Shown here one piece after another: positions 1 through 7,792 of a stretch of DNA of 64,000 bases. Source of the stretch: Pseudoglutamicibacter albus (GTDB lineage: Bacteria; Actinomycetota; Actinomycetes; Actinomycetales; Micrococcaceae); assembly GCF_031458175.1 (NCBI RefSeq), contig NZ_JAVDXX010000001.1, positions 434,001-498,000 of the forward strand, in the 5' to 3' direction. Each line of letters starts with the position of its first letter. Position 1 is the stretch's first letter. Made by a program: the position numbers and the translations under genes. The notes under the pieces are model-generated. The model saw nothing but the letters and a program-made list of their open reading frames with translations. It searched no databases and was not told where the DNA came from.

Positions 1-486
1 GTTGGCCCGTTCAGCCACCTCCGCAAAGACACCGTGCTCGGTGAAGACGGCAAGATCGGCGCGTTCTACGAAACTAAGAACGTCCAGATTGGGGATCGCA
101 CCAAGCTCTCCCACCTCGGCTACTCAGGTGATGCGGTGATCGGGGAAGACAGCAACATCGGTTGCGGAAACATCACCTCCAACTACGACGGCGTGAACAA
201 GCACAAGACCGTGATCGGCTCGCACGTTCGCACGGGCGCATCCACCGTGTTCATCGCCCCCGTCGAGATCGGTGACGGCGCATACACCGGCGCTGGCGCG
301 GTAGTCCGCAAAGACGTCCCTGCTGGCGCACTTGTGATCTCTGATGCCCCGCAGGTCAATAAAGAAGGCTGGGTTGAAGCTAAACGAGCAGGAACCCCCG
401 CCGCCGTCGCCGCGGCCCTGACTGAAGCAAAGAACTCCACCGGATCGGATACAGCCCGTACCGGTTCGGATGAAACACGCCCCTGA
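1..486 (+). CDS. glmU: GlmU, C-terminal part (bifunctional UDP-GlcNAc synthesis enzyme), 5' end outside window
   Basis: The reading frame is open from base 1, so only the last 161 residues are seen. They form a left-handed beta-helix of hexapeptide repeats, with the acetyltransferase signatures [12 protein letters not shown] and [18 protein letters not shown]. GlmU makes UDP-N-acetylglucosamine for peptidoglycan: this domain acetylates glucosamine-1-phosphate, while the missing N-terminal domain is the uridylyltransferase. The tail after the helix is Ala/Thr/Gly-rich and probably disordered. prs follows 62 bp downstream on the same strand, the usual actinobacterial order. Confidence 0.95.
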   Translation, partial: VGPFSHLRKDTVLGEDGKIGAFYETKNVQIGDRTKLSHLGYSGDAVIGEDSNIGCGNITSNYDGVNKHKTVIGSHVRTGASTVFIAPVEIGDGAYTGAGAVVRKDVPAGALVISDAPQVNKEGWVEAKRAGTPAAVAAALTEAKNSTGSDTARTGSDETRP

Positions 487-548
487 TTCGGTACAGTCAT
501 AGAAGCTCCAACTAACACCCCATCCTCGAGGAGAACGGACAGCTCGCA

Positions 549-1529
549 ATGTCTGAACTGAGCTACAACGTAGACAAAAAACTGGTCTTGGCTTCCGGCC
601 GAGCCCACCCAGAGCTGGCACAACAGATCGCCGACGAGCTCAAAACCGAGCTCGCCCCAGTTTCCGCATATGACTTCGCTAACGGTGAGATCTATGTCCG
701 CCCCGGGGATTCCGTCCGCGGTAAAGAATGCTTCGTCATCCAGTCCCATCCGTTCCCGATGAACAACTGGCTCATGGAGCAGCTGATCATGATCGATGCG
801 CTCAAGCGCGCCTCAGCCCGCCGCATCACCGTGGTCTCGCCGTTCTACCCGTACGCTCGCCAGGACAAGAAGGGCCGCGGCCGCGAGCCGATCACCGCGC
901 GCCTGGTCGCTGACCTTTATAAGACCGCTGGCGCTGACCGTATCATGTCCGTGGACCTGCACACCTCGCAGATCCAGGGTTTCTTCGATGGCCCGGTCGA
1001 TCACCTCATGGCGATCCCGTTGCTCGCTGACTACATCCGCACCCGTGTAGGTAACGAACCGCTCACGATCGTCTCCCCGGACACCGGCCGTGTGCGTGTG
1101 GCTGAAATGTGGGCTGAACGCCTCGGCCACGCGCCGCTGGCATTCGTGCACAAGACCCGTGACCTCACCGTGCCGAACAAGGCCGAATCAAAGACCGTGG
1201 TCGGCGAGGTTAAGGATCGCGTCTGCATCCTGATCGACGACATGATCGACACCGGCGGCACCATCTCCGGCGCGGTTTCGGTACTGAAGAACGCTGGTGC
1301 TAAAGACGTCATCATCGCGGCAACGCACCCGGTCTTCTCAGATCCGGCAGCGCAGCGTTTGAGCGAATCCGGTGCGCGCGAAATCGTTGTGACCAACACG
1401 TTGCCTGTTCCAGCTTCGAAGCGTTTCCACAACCTCACGGTGCTCTCGATCGCCCCACTGCTGGCGCGCGCGATCAAGGAAGTCTTCGAAGACGGCTCCG
1501 TCACGAGCCTGTTCGACGGCCGCGCCTAA
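549..1529 (+). CDS. prs: Ribose-phosphate pyrophosphokinase
   Basis: The 326-residue protein makes PRPP from ribose-5-phosphate and ATP for nucleotide, His and Trp synthesis. Visible class I PRS signatures are RQDKKGRGREPITARLVADLY, the metal/ATP loop DLHTSQIQGFFD and the PRPP loop CILIDDMIDTGGTI. Length is typical for the family. The ATG has a strong GAGGAGA ribosome site about 11 bases upstream. It follows glmU closely and is probably cotranscribed with it. Confidence 0.97.
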   Translation: MSELSYNVDKKLVLASGRAHPELAQQIADELKTELAPVSAYDFANGEIYVRPGDSVRGKECFVIQSHPFPMNNWLMEQLIMIDALKRASARRITVVSPFYPYARQDKKGRGREPITARLVADLYKTAGADRIMSVDLHTSQIQGFFDGPVDHLMAIPLLADYIRTRVGNEPLTIVSPDTGRVRVAEMWAERLGHAPLAFVHKTRDLTVPNKAESKTVVGEVKDRVCILIDDMIDTGGTISGAVSVLKNAGAKDVIIAATHPVFSDPAAQRLSESGAREIVVTNTLPVPASKRFHNLTVLSIAPLLARAIKEVFEDGSVTSLFDGRA

Positions 1530-1560
1530 CCATGCGAGCTCTGCTAAACTAGGGGAGTTG

Positions 1561-1748
1561 CCCAGGCGAGGGGAACTACGGTTCCCGTGATCGACGAGGC
1601 CTTCTGGATTTACCGGCTAGCACAAGGTGCAGGCCGAAGGTGAGCTTAGAAGCCACGACGAGCCCCCGGGGCGAAGACCAGCCAACACCACCGCACACGC
1701 GGAGATATTCACGGTGTGGCGTCATCGACCAATAGGAGAAGAGCTCTC
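1561..1748 (+). promoter_or_regulatory. Structured leader of the L25 gene (candidate ribosomal-protein leader)
   Basis: About 190 bases separate a possible -10 box (TAAACT, 1545-1550) from the L25 start. The leader holds a perfect 6-bp hairpin GGGAAC (1571-1576) / GTTCCC (1581-1586) closed by a TACG tetraloop of the UNCG type, followed by complementary CCTTC/GAAGG segments at about 1600 and 1635. L25 binds 5S rRNA and its gene is autoregulated through the mRNA leader in some bacteria, so autoregulation is a reasonable guess. No family match was tested. Confidence 0.4.
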
Positions 1749-2375
1749 ATGCAGAAATTCGAATCCCTTGACGTAGAGGTCCGCGAAGACTTCGGTAAGG
1801 GTTCGGCACGGCGCGCACGCCGCGACGGCCAGATCCCAGCTGTTGTTTACGGCCACGGCTCCGAGCCAGAGCACCTGCTGCTCCCATCGCACCAGACCAC
1901 CCTGGCTGTCCGCCAGCCGAACGCTATTCTGTCCCTCAAGGTCGCAGGCGATGAGCGCCTCGTCATGGTGAAGGACATCCAGCGCCACCCACTGCGCCAG
2001 ACCGTTGATCACCTCGACCTGCTGATCGTCAAGCGCGGCGAGAAGGTCTCCGTCGATGTCTTCCTCGACTACCAGGGCGAGGTCGCCCCAGGTCTGGCAG
2101 CAACCCTCGACATCCAGGAAGTCACCGTCCTGGCAGAGGCACTCAACATTCCAGACACCCTGGTTGTCAACATCGATGGCCGCGAAGAAGGCTCCGTCCT
2201 CGCATCCGAGATTGAACTGCCTGAAGGCGTTGAGCTCGAGATCGAAGAAGACACTGTCATCGCGACGATCGCTGAGCCACAGGAAGTCGAGCTTCCAGAG
2301 GACGAGGAAGCAGAAGAAGGCGAAGAAGCTGCCGAGGCTCCAGCGGAAGAGAAGTCCGAGGAAGACAGCGAGTAA
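1749..2375 (+). CDS. rplY: 50S ribosomal protein L25/general stress protein Ctc
   Basis: The 208-residue protein has an N-terminal L25 domain (RGKGSARRARRDGQIPAVVYG type, here DFGKGSARRARRDG) that binds 5S rRNA. A C-terminal TL5/Ctc beta domain follows and ends in a very acidic Glu-rich tail (residues about 178-208). The ATG at 1749 is preferred over an in-frame start 33 bases upstream because AGGAGAAG sits 8-9 bases before it. A perfect terminator hairpin follows the gene. Confidence 0.93.
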   Translation: MQKFESLDVEVREDFGKGSARRARRDGQIPAVVYGHGSEPEHLLLPSHQTTLAVRQPNAILSLKVAGDERLVMVKDIQRHPLRQTVDHLDLLIVKRGEKVSVDVFLDYQGEVAPGLAATLDIQEVTVLAEALNIPDTLVVNIDGREEGSVLASEIELPEGVELEIEEDTVIATIAEPQEVELPEDEEAEEGEEAAEAPAEEKSEEDSE

Positions 2376-2402
2376 GCCTCACTGGGACTGCCCGAACTCT
2401 CA

Positions 2403-2432
2403 GGAAGGCCGCCACATGTGTGGCGGCCTTCC
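2403..2432 (+). terminator. Terminator after rplY
   Basis: A perfect 13-bp stem (GGAAGGCCGCCAC / GTGGCGGCCTTCC) with an ATGT loop starts 28 bases after the L25 stop codon. The T-run is weak (GCCATTTA). Confidence 0.8.
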
Positions 2433-2522
2433 GCCATTTAAAGATCAGCCAAAGCGAAGAGTGCGCTTTATATAGAAGTCTGTATTGGCGAGCTATGTTG
2501 AGTGATCATTCTTTCATTGCTC

Positions 2523-2562
2523 GTTCACAGTGAATCACAGGATTCTTTACTGTTTGTTAACC
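2523..2562 (+). promoter_or_regulatory. Candidate PHO box (11-base direct repeats)
   Basis: Four TTCAC-like units (TTCAC 2524, ATCAC 2534, TTTAC 2546, TTAAC 2557) recur with a spacing of 10-12 bases. This resembles the 11-base direct-repeat operators of actinobacterial PhoP. It lies about 100 bases before an alkaline phosphatase gene, in an AT-rich stretch. The match is by eye and the units are imperfect. Confidence 0.4.
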
Positions 2563-2665
2563 ATTCCGTCGGTGAGGGGACGGCCAAAGAGGCATTGAAG
2601 GTTTACCTCGCTTCCTAGGCTCATTGGCGTTGGTCACCATCACGCCAAATGAACGGATTGACACA

Positions 2666-4465
2666 GTGAAAGCACCTCGCACCACCGCGATTGCAACCGC
2701 AACAGCGGGTCTTGCATTCGCATCGTTCTTCACCGCAATGCCAGCCCACGCGACAGCGACGGCTGAAGAAGCCCCAGCTACGGGCGGGCCAAAGAACGTC
2801 ATCGTACTGATCGGTGACGGCATGGGCTACAACCACATCGACAACCTCAACGCCTACACCAAGAACCAGGTGCACTGGCAGGTAGAAACCGGTCCAGACC
2901 ACAAGGTCATGCCATACGGCGGCAACACCAAGCCAACCGAAGGCTGGCAGGCCTGGGAACACACCGGAATGTCCACCCACTGGGTCGATGGCCCGGCATA
3001 TGACACCTCGCAAGCCTGGACCAAATTCGACTGGGTCAAAGACAACCCAACCGACTCCGCAGCAGCCGGCACCGCCATGGCTACCGGCGTGAAGACCTAT
3101 AACGCCGGCATCGGTGTTGACCCAAACAAGAAGGTCGTAGAGAACCTCAGCGAACGCGCCAAGTCCCTCGGTAAATCTGCAGGCGTCGTTTCCAGCGTTC
3201 CCTTCTCGCACGCAACCCCAGCCGCCTACTCCGCCCACAACCAGACCCGCCAGGACTACCACGGCATCGCTGAAGAGCAGGTCAACGGCAACATGGACGT
3301 AGTGATGGGTGCAGGCCACCCATTCTTCGACGACGATAACAAGAAGCTCGCCACCCCGAACTACAAGTACATCGGCGCAGATACCTACAAGAAGCTCGAG
3401 TCTGGTGACAGCGACTTCACGTTCGTGACCAACAACCAGGACTTCTCTAACCTCACCAAGGGCGAGACCCCAGAGCGCGTATTCGGTATCGCTGAGGTAG
3501 GTAGCACCCTGCAGCAGAGCCGCGCCGAAGGCAAGGCAAAGAACGAGGTCATCGACCTGCGCACCATGACTGACGGCGCACTCAACGTCCTCGACAACAA
3601 CGACAACGGCTTCTTCCTGATGGTCGAAGGCGGCGCAATCGACTGGGCAGGCCACGCCAACCAGACCGACCGCGACATCGAAGAAGTCCAGGACTTCGAC
3701 AAGGCCGTCGACGGCGTCATCGACTGGGTTGAAACCAACTCCAGCTGGGATGAAACCCTCGTCATCGTCACCGCAGACCACGAGACCGGTTACCTCTCGG
3801 GCAAGCCAGAAGGCAAGTTCGCGCCAATGCTCCCGCAGGGCACCAACAAGGCTGCAGAGCAGAGCTGGAACAGTGGTGAACACACCAACCAGCTCGCACC
3901 ATTCTTCTTCAAGGGCGCAAACGCTGCCGACGTGAAGGCGCTGGCAACCAAGACTGACACGGTCCGCGGCTCCTACATGGACAACACCGATGTAGCTAAG
4001 TGGCTGTTGAACACCGCCTGGGTAGCTAAAGACGTTCCACCAAGCGAGGAACCGACCGCGGCTCCAACTGAGGAACCGACCGCGGAACCGACGGACGCGC
4101 CAACGGAGACCCCGAGCGAGGATCCAACCGAGACTCCATCTGAGCAGCCAACGGAGACCCCGAGCGAGGAACAGCCAACTGAGAAGCCTTCTGAGGACTC
4201 GAGCGAGACTCCAACCGAGGCACCGTCCACGGCACCAACTGAAGCACCAACCGACGCCCCTTCCCAGCCTGAAGGCGAGGGTGGCGCAGGCTCCGAGGGC
4301 GGCAACCAGAACGATGCGCAGGGTCCAACGACCGGCGGCGAGCTAGCCAACACCGGTGTCAACGCTGAACTCATGTGGGGTGCAGGCATCGCGACCCTGC
4401 TGGTAGTCGGTGGCGTGACGCTGCTGGTAGTCAAGCGTGCACGCCGCGCTGACGCCACCAAGTAA
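2666..4465 (+). CDS. phoA: Secreted, wall-anchored alkaline phosphatase
   Basis: The PhoA-family phosphomonoesterase releases phosphate outside the cell. It shows IVLIGDGMGYNH (metal Asp), the nucleophile loop DSAAAGTAMATG, MVEGGAIDWAGHAN and VTADHETGYLSG with metal-binding Asp/His. A signal peptide (VKAPRTT..., hydrophobic core, then AHA) starts the protein. The last 140 residues are a Pro/Thr/Glu-rich stalk, then LANTG (4343-4357), a hydrophobic segment and a KRARR tail. This is a sortase signal of the LAXTG type used by class E sortases. The start is uncertain: the GTG at 2666 begins directly at the signal peptide, but a TTG at 2624 is also in frame and neither has a clear ribosome site. 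Confidence 0.9.
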   Translation: MKAPRTTAIATATAGLAFASFFTAMPAHATATAEEAPATGGPKNVIVLIGDGMGYNHIDNLNAYTKNQVHWQVETGPDHKVMPYGGNTKPTEGWQAWEHTGMSTHWVDGPAYDTSQAWTKFDWVKDNPTDSAAAGTAMATGVKTYNAGIGVDPNKKVVENLSERAKSLGKSAGVVSSVPFSHATPAAYSAHNQTRQDYHGIAEEQVNGNMDVVMGAGHPFFDDDNKKLATPNYKYIGADTYKKLESGDSDFTFVTNNQDFSNLTKGETPERVFGIAEVGSTLQQSRAEGKAKNEVIDLRTMTDGALNVLDNNDNGFFLMVEGGAIDWAGHANQTDRDIEEVQDFDKAVDGVIDWVETNSSWDETLVIVTADHETGYLSGKPEGKFAPMLPQGTNKAAEQSWNSGEHTNQLAPFFFKGANAADVKALATKTDTVRGSYMDNTDVAKWLLNTAWVAKDVPPSEEPTAAPTEEPTAEPTDAPTETPSEDPTETPSEQPTETPSEEQPTEKPSEDSSETPTEAPSTAPTEAPTDAPSQPEGEGGAGSEGGNQNDAQGPTTGGELANTGVNAELMWGAGIATLLVVGGVTLLVVKRARRADATK

Positions 4466-4528
4466 CTAGACCAAACAGCCTTCTGAAAGCGCCGGGACAC
4501 ACGATCCCGCACGCTCTCAGAAACCCAT

Positions 4529-4564
4529 CGGTACCGCCGTGGACGCCCACGGCGGTACCGTCGT
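4529..4564 (+). terminator. Terminator after alkaline phosphatase
   Basis: A perfect 14-bp stem (CGGTACCGCCGTGG / CCACGGCGGTACCG) with a 4-base loop is followed by TCGTTTT. A second, imperfect hairpin lies just upstream at about 4483-4520. Confidence 0.85.
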
Positions 4565-4631
4565 TTTAAGCTGGTGCAGTCGTTTCAAACGGGGTACCGC
4601 CGTTGCACGCTCGCGTAGATACCCTTGAAGC

Positions 4632-5183
4632 ATGGCATCTGACATGTTCCTCATCGCTGGCCTGGGCAATACAGGCGTCCGCTACGCGAAAAATCGACAC
4701 AACATCGGCTTCATGGTTGCTGATGAACTCGCCGGCCGCATCGGCGGCACGTTCAAGGCGGCCTCCGCGCAACGGTGCATGCTGCTTGAAGGACGGCTGG
4801 GAATAGGAGGGCCGCGGGTTGCGCTCATCAAGCCCACAACGCTCATGAACCGTGTAGGTGGTGCTGTCTCCAGTGTCGCGAAATACTTCGGGATACCGGC
4901 ATCCAACGTGATCGCAATCCACGACGAGATCGAACTGGGCTTTGACACGACCCAGCCGCGGCTCGGTGGCTCGGAAGCCGGGCACAACGGCTTACGCGAC
5001 ATCACTAAGGCGTTGGGGACCCGGCAGTATTGGCGCATCCGTGTAGGCGTGGGGCGGCCCCCGGGTAGGCAACAGGTCGCCGACTATGTGCTCTCCGACT
5101 TCTCCGCGCAAGAGCGAAGAACGTTGCCGATAACCCTCTCAGACGCTGCAGACGAGGTAGAGAAACTGATCGTTACTCTCTGA
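4632..5183 (+). CDS. pth: Peptidyl-tRNA hydrolase
   Basis: The 183-residue protein recycles tRNA from peptidyl-tRNA released by stalled ribosomes. Family signatures are GLGNTGVRYAKNRHNIGF (catalytic His in RHNIGF), KPTTLMN, IHDEIELGFDT (the Asp that supports the His) and GGSEAGHNGLRDI. Length is normal. The ATG has only a weak GAAG ribosome site. The gene sits in the conserved L25-pth-mfd neighbourhood but is separated from L25 by the phosphatase gene. Confidence 0.95.
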   Translation: MASDMFLIAGLGNTGVRYAKNRHNIGFMVADELAGRIGGTFKAASAQRCMLLEGRLGIGGPRVALIKPTTLMNRVGGAVSSVAKYFGIPASNVIAIHDEIELGFDTTQPRLGGSEAGHNGLRDITKALGTRQYWRIRVGVGRPPGRQQVADYVLSDFSAQERRTLPITLSDAADEVEKLIVTL

Positions 5184-5347
5184 GGCTGACCACATCGCGC
5201 TGATACTGACCGCCTTCCGCTGGGGCTCGCTACAGCCGGTTTCAGGGGATGCTCACCAGATTACTGGGGGTTTTCCATGACTATCCCAGGGTTTATTGAG
5301 GCTTGCTCTGTAGTGTCGAAGACACCTCAAGGGTGCGAGTGATGACA

Positions 5348-5383
5348 GAGGGGCTCCGGTTGAATGATCAACCGGAGCCCCTC
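5348..5383. terminator. Bidirectional terminator between pth and nhaA
   Basis: A perfect 16-bp stem (GAGGGGCTCCGGTTGA / TCAACCGGAGCCCCTC) with an ATGA loop lies between two convergent genes. Confidence 0.8.
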
Positions 5384-5433
5384 ACCTTTAACCACTGGCA
5401 TGTGTGGCGGAACAGTCCATGCCTGAAGGCGGG

Positions 5434-6975
5434 TCAGTACTTGACGTGGCTGCGTTCCTGAGCCGTCTCTTGTTGCGCCTGCATCTTGTAGCGGCGGTTA
5501 CGTGGGGCGAGCCAGATGCTCGCGAGCACGGCCGCCAGAACGGAGGCCAGGAGGATCGCGACCTTCGCGTCCTCACCGTGCAGGGAGTCGGTGCCGAAAG
5601 AGAGCTCAGCGACGAGCAGAGCGACCGTGAAGCCGATGCCGGCAACCATCGTGACCCCCAGCAGATCGCCCCACTTGATCCTCGGATCCAGTTCGGCGGC
5701 TGGAGTGCGAGTGACGAGCCATGTAGCACCCATGATGCCCAGAGGCTTACCGACCACGAGGCCAAGGATGATGCCCCACACCACGGTGTCAGCCATCGCG
5801 GTCTTGAAAGCGTCCATGCCCGCGATGGTCACACCCGCTGCGAAGAACGCGAAGATCGGCACCGCAATCCCGGTCGAGAACGGGCCAACACGGTGGGCGA
5901 GTACCTCGGTGAGTGGGATGCCTCGATGCCCCTTCTTGATCTTGGCAGGCACCGTGAAGCCGAGCAGAACACCCGCGATGGTCGCGTGGATCCCGGAGTT
6001 CAACATGAAGACCCACGCGAGGAACCCAAGGCCCAGCAGGATGACCCACGGGGCCCAGTTCTGGCGGCGGAAGAAGTTAGGGAACAGTTGCGCGAGCGTG
6101 CCGTAGATAGCGATCGGCACGAGCGAGAGCCCGAGCCACACAAGCGAAATATCGGAGGAGTAGAAGACCGCGATAATGATGATCGCGATCAGGTCATCAA
6201 CCACCGCAAGCGTGAGCAGGAACAGCTTGGCCGGGGTTGGAAGCCACGCACCGACTACGGCAAGCACCGCGACAGCGAACGCGATGTCGGTTGCCGCCGG
6301 GATGGCCCAACCGTGCACCGTGGATGCGGGCTGGCCGATGTTGACCAGCAGGTAGATGAGCGCGGGCACCGCGACCCCGCCGATGGCGGCAGCCATCGGC
6401 GGGATAGCGTGCTTGAAGTTACGTAGCCCGCCAGAGACGAACTCTGTTTTCAGTTCAAGACCGACCACGAAGAAGAACACGGCGAGCAGGCCATCGGAGG
6501 CCCAATGGCCGATCGACATGTCGATCGTGGTGAAACCTAGCGGCAACACGAAATGGGAATCGCGTACACCGTAGTACCAGTCCTGTAGCGGGGTGTTAGC
6601 CACCGTGACTGCCGCGATGGCGGCGATGATGAGCAAAATGCCGCCGATCGAATCCGAGCGGAGGATGTTGCCGATCCGGTGGCTGAACTTGGATTGACCG
6701 GCACGAGCCGGGGGAGTCTGGAAGTGCGTCAGGTCATCGAAGGGGACGTGATAGACGTGGCCGTCCTCGGGATGCTGGATAGCAACCGTGTCTTCGCGCG
6801 GCTTAGACAGCAAACGAGGCTTATTCTCCTCGTCGTTGTGCTGCTGGCCGTCAATGTCCTGGCTGTCGTCCTGGGCATTACCTGTTTCCAGGTTCTCTGT
6901 AGCCTCTAGCGCATCAGCTGCGGCATCGTTGTTTTCTGGTTGCTTCAAGGAACTCTCCTGCGTACGTGTTTCCAT
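5434..6975 (-). CDS. nhaA: Na+/H+ antiporter NhaA
   Basis: A 513-residue membrane antiporter that exports Na+ in exchange for H+. After an acidic, poorly conserved cytoplasmic N-terminus of about 90 residues come the NhaA helices, with IPAATDIAFAVAVLAVVG and LAVVDDLIAIIII. The double Asp of the latter corresponds to the ion-binding Asp163-Asp164 of E. coli NhaA. The N-terminal extension makes it longer than E. coli NhaA (388 residues). The ATG at 6975 (METRTQ) has GGGAAG about 14 bases upstream; a GTG nine codons further up is possible. It is transcribed alone, convergent with pth. Confidence 0.93.
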   Translation of the reverse strand: METRTQESSLKQPENNDAAADALEATENLETGNAQDDSQDIDGQQHNDEENKPRLLSKPREDTVAIQHPEDGHVYHVPFDDLTHFQTPPARAGQSKFSHRIGNILRSDSIGGILLIIAAIAAVTVANTPLQDWYYGVRDSHFVLPLGFTTIDMSIGHWASDGLLAVFFFVVGLELKTEFVSGGLRNFKHAIPPMAAAIGGVAVPALIYLLVNIGQPASTVHGWAIPAATDIAFAVAVLAVVGAWLPTPAKLFLLTLAVVDDLIAIIIIAVFYSSDISLVWLGLSLVPIAIYGTLAQLFPNFFRRQNWAPWVILLGLGFLAWVFMLNSGIHATIAGVLLGFTVPAKIKKGHRGIPLTEVLAHRVGPFSTGIAVPIFAFFAAGVTIAGMDAFKTAMADTVVWGIILGLVVGKPLGIMGATWLVTRTPAAELDPRIKWGDLLGVTMVAGIGFTVALLVAELSFGTDSLHGEDAKVAILLASVLAAVLASIWLAPRNRRYKMQAQQETAQERSHVKY

Positions 6976-7053
6976 TGCCGACCAGACTTCCCGGCGCACC
7001 AAAGCAATATCCTAACGAAGATTTACCGCTGAGGTGCTGGCGCGAGGCTATGT

Positions 7054-7105
7054 GCCCGTATATTTCGGGCCAAATAATTCGCGCCCGAGGGTCTCGGGCG
7101 CGAAT
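7054..7105 (-). terminator. Double hairpin terminator after the DUF2505 gene
   Basis: A perfect 13-bp stem ATTCGCGCCCGAG / CTCGGGCGCGAAT (7077-7105, loop GGT) is followed on the minus strand by a second hairpin GCCCG/CGGGC (7054-7070). It ends the minus-strand gene at 7148-7639 and precedes nhaA. Confidence 0.7.
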
Positions 7106-7147
7106 AACTGGTGGCTGCTTGTCGAAGCTACTTACTTCGAGAGCTGC

Positions 7148-7639
7148 TTATTTTGCGATCTGTGCGCTGATGGCCTCGGCGCGGGCCGAGAGGATGCGCT
7201 CGACCATTGGTTCAGCGTGCTTAGCGATCTTCGAGCCGAGCAGTGGGATGCCGCTCTTGACATCACCGGTGAAGCTCATCTCGGTGGCATCGCCCTGGGC
7301 CTTGAGGGTTTCGGTGCCGGAGAAGGAAACCGGGACGCCACCGACCTGTGCGGAGAGCTCAGCTTCAGCCTGATCAGCGCCGGACGTGTACTTCCAGTCT
7401 TCGGTGATGGTGACCTTCAAGCCGTTCTTGATGATGCTCGAGAGGAAGCTTGGCAGGCGCTCGCCCGAGATGGACACGGTCATGGTCACGGTTGGGGATG
7501 CGGCGTCACCGCTGACGCTGTGATCAACGAGCTCGCCCTGGGCGCGCGCTGCCAAGGATTCGGCTACTTCGCGGGCCGCGGTTGCCTCGATAACCTCTGG
7601 GATCGAAGCGTTGATGTTTGTGGAGGAGGACAAAGCCAT
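7148..7639 (-). CDS. DUF2505 family protein
   Basis: The 163-residue protein resembles the actinobacterial DUF2505 family, which has a START/SRPBCC-like fold by repute but no assigned reaction. Visible features are the beta-rich pattern TVTMTVSISGERLP...KVTITEDWKY...VSFSGTETLKAQGDATEMSFTGDVKSGIPLLGSKIAKHAEP. The C-terminal GSKIAKHAEPMVERIL helix is typical. No signal peptide or membrane segment is seen. The ATG at 7639 (MALSSS) is chosen over in-frame starts up to 7762 because conservation seems to begin there. It is divergent from mfd with 153 bp between them. Confidence 0.75.
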   Translation of the reverse strand: MALSSSTNINASIPEVIEATAAREVAESLAARAQGELVDHSVSGDAASPTVTMTVSISGERLPSFLSSIIKNGLKVTITEDWKYTSGADQAEAELSAQVGGVPVSFSGTETLKAQGDATEMSFTGDVKSGIPLLGSKIAKHAEPMVERILSARAEAISAQIAK

Positions 7640-7792
7640 GGGTATGCACTCGCTTTCTGCTGTTAATTTCGGGCCGGTAGGCACCGATAGGATGATGTGT
7701 GCATCTAATAGTATGGCCTGTCGCGCTGACGTGTGACGGACCCGGTTGGTCCCTTGACGCATGAACTTGACAAGGGAAGAGGAAGGCGTTGC

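Noticed and set aside
1530-1748. tRNA gene between prs and the L25 gene
   Set aside because: No acceptor stem or T-loop consensus; the hairpins fit an mRNA leader better.
2621-3883. 420-codon open frame opposite the alkaline phosphatase
   Set aside because: It has no recognisable domain, and the plus strand there carries all phosphatase motifs. Long antisense frames are expected at this base composition.
5404-6426. 340-codon frame opposite nhaA
   Set aside because: Composition is Asp/Arg/Glu-rich shadow sequence; the minus strand shows clear NhaA helices and the Asp-Asp motif.
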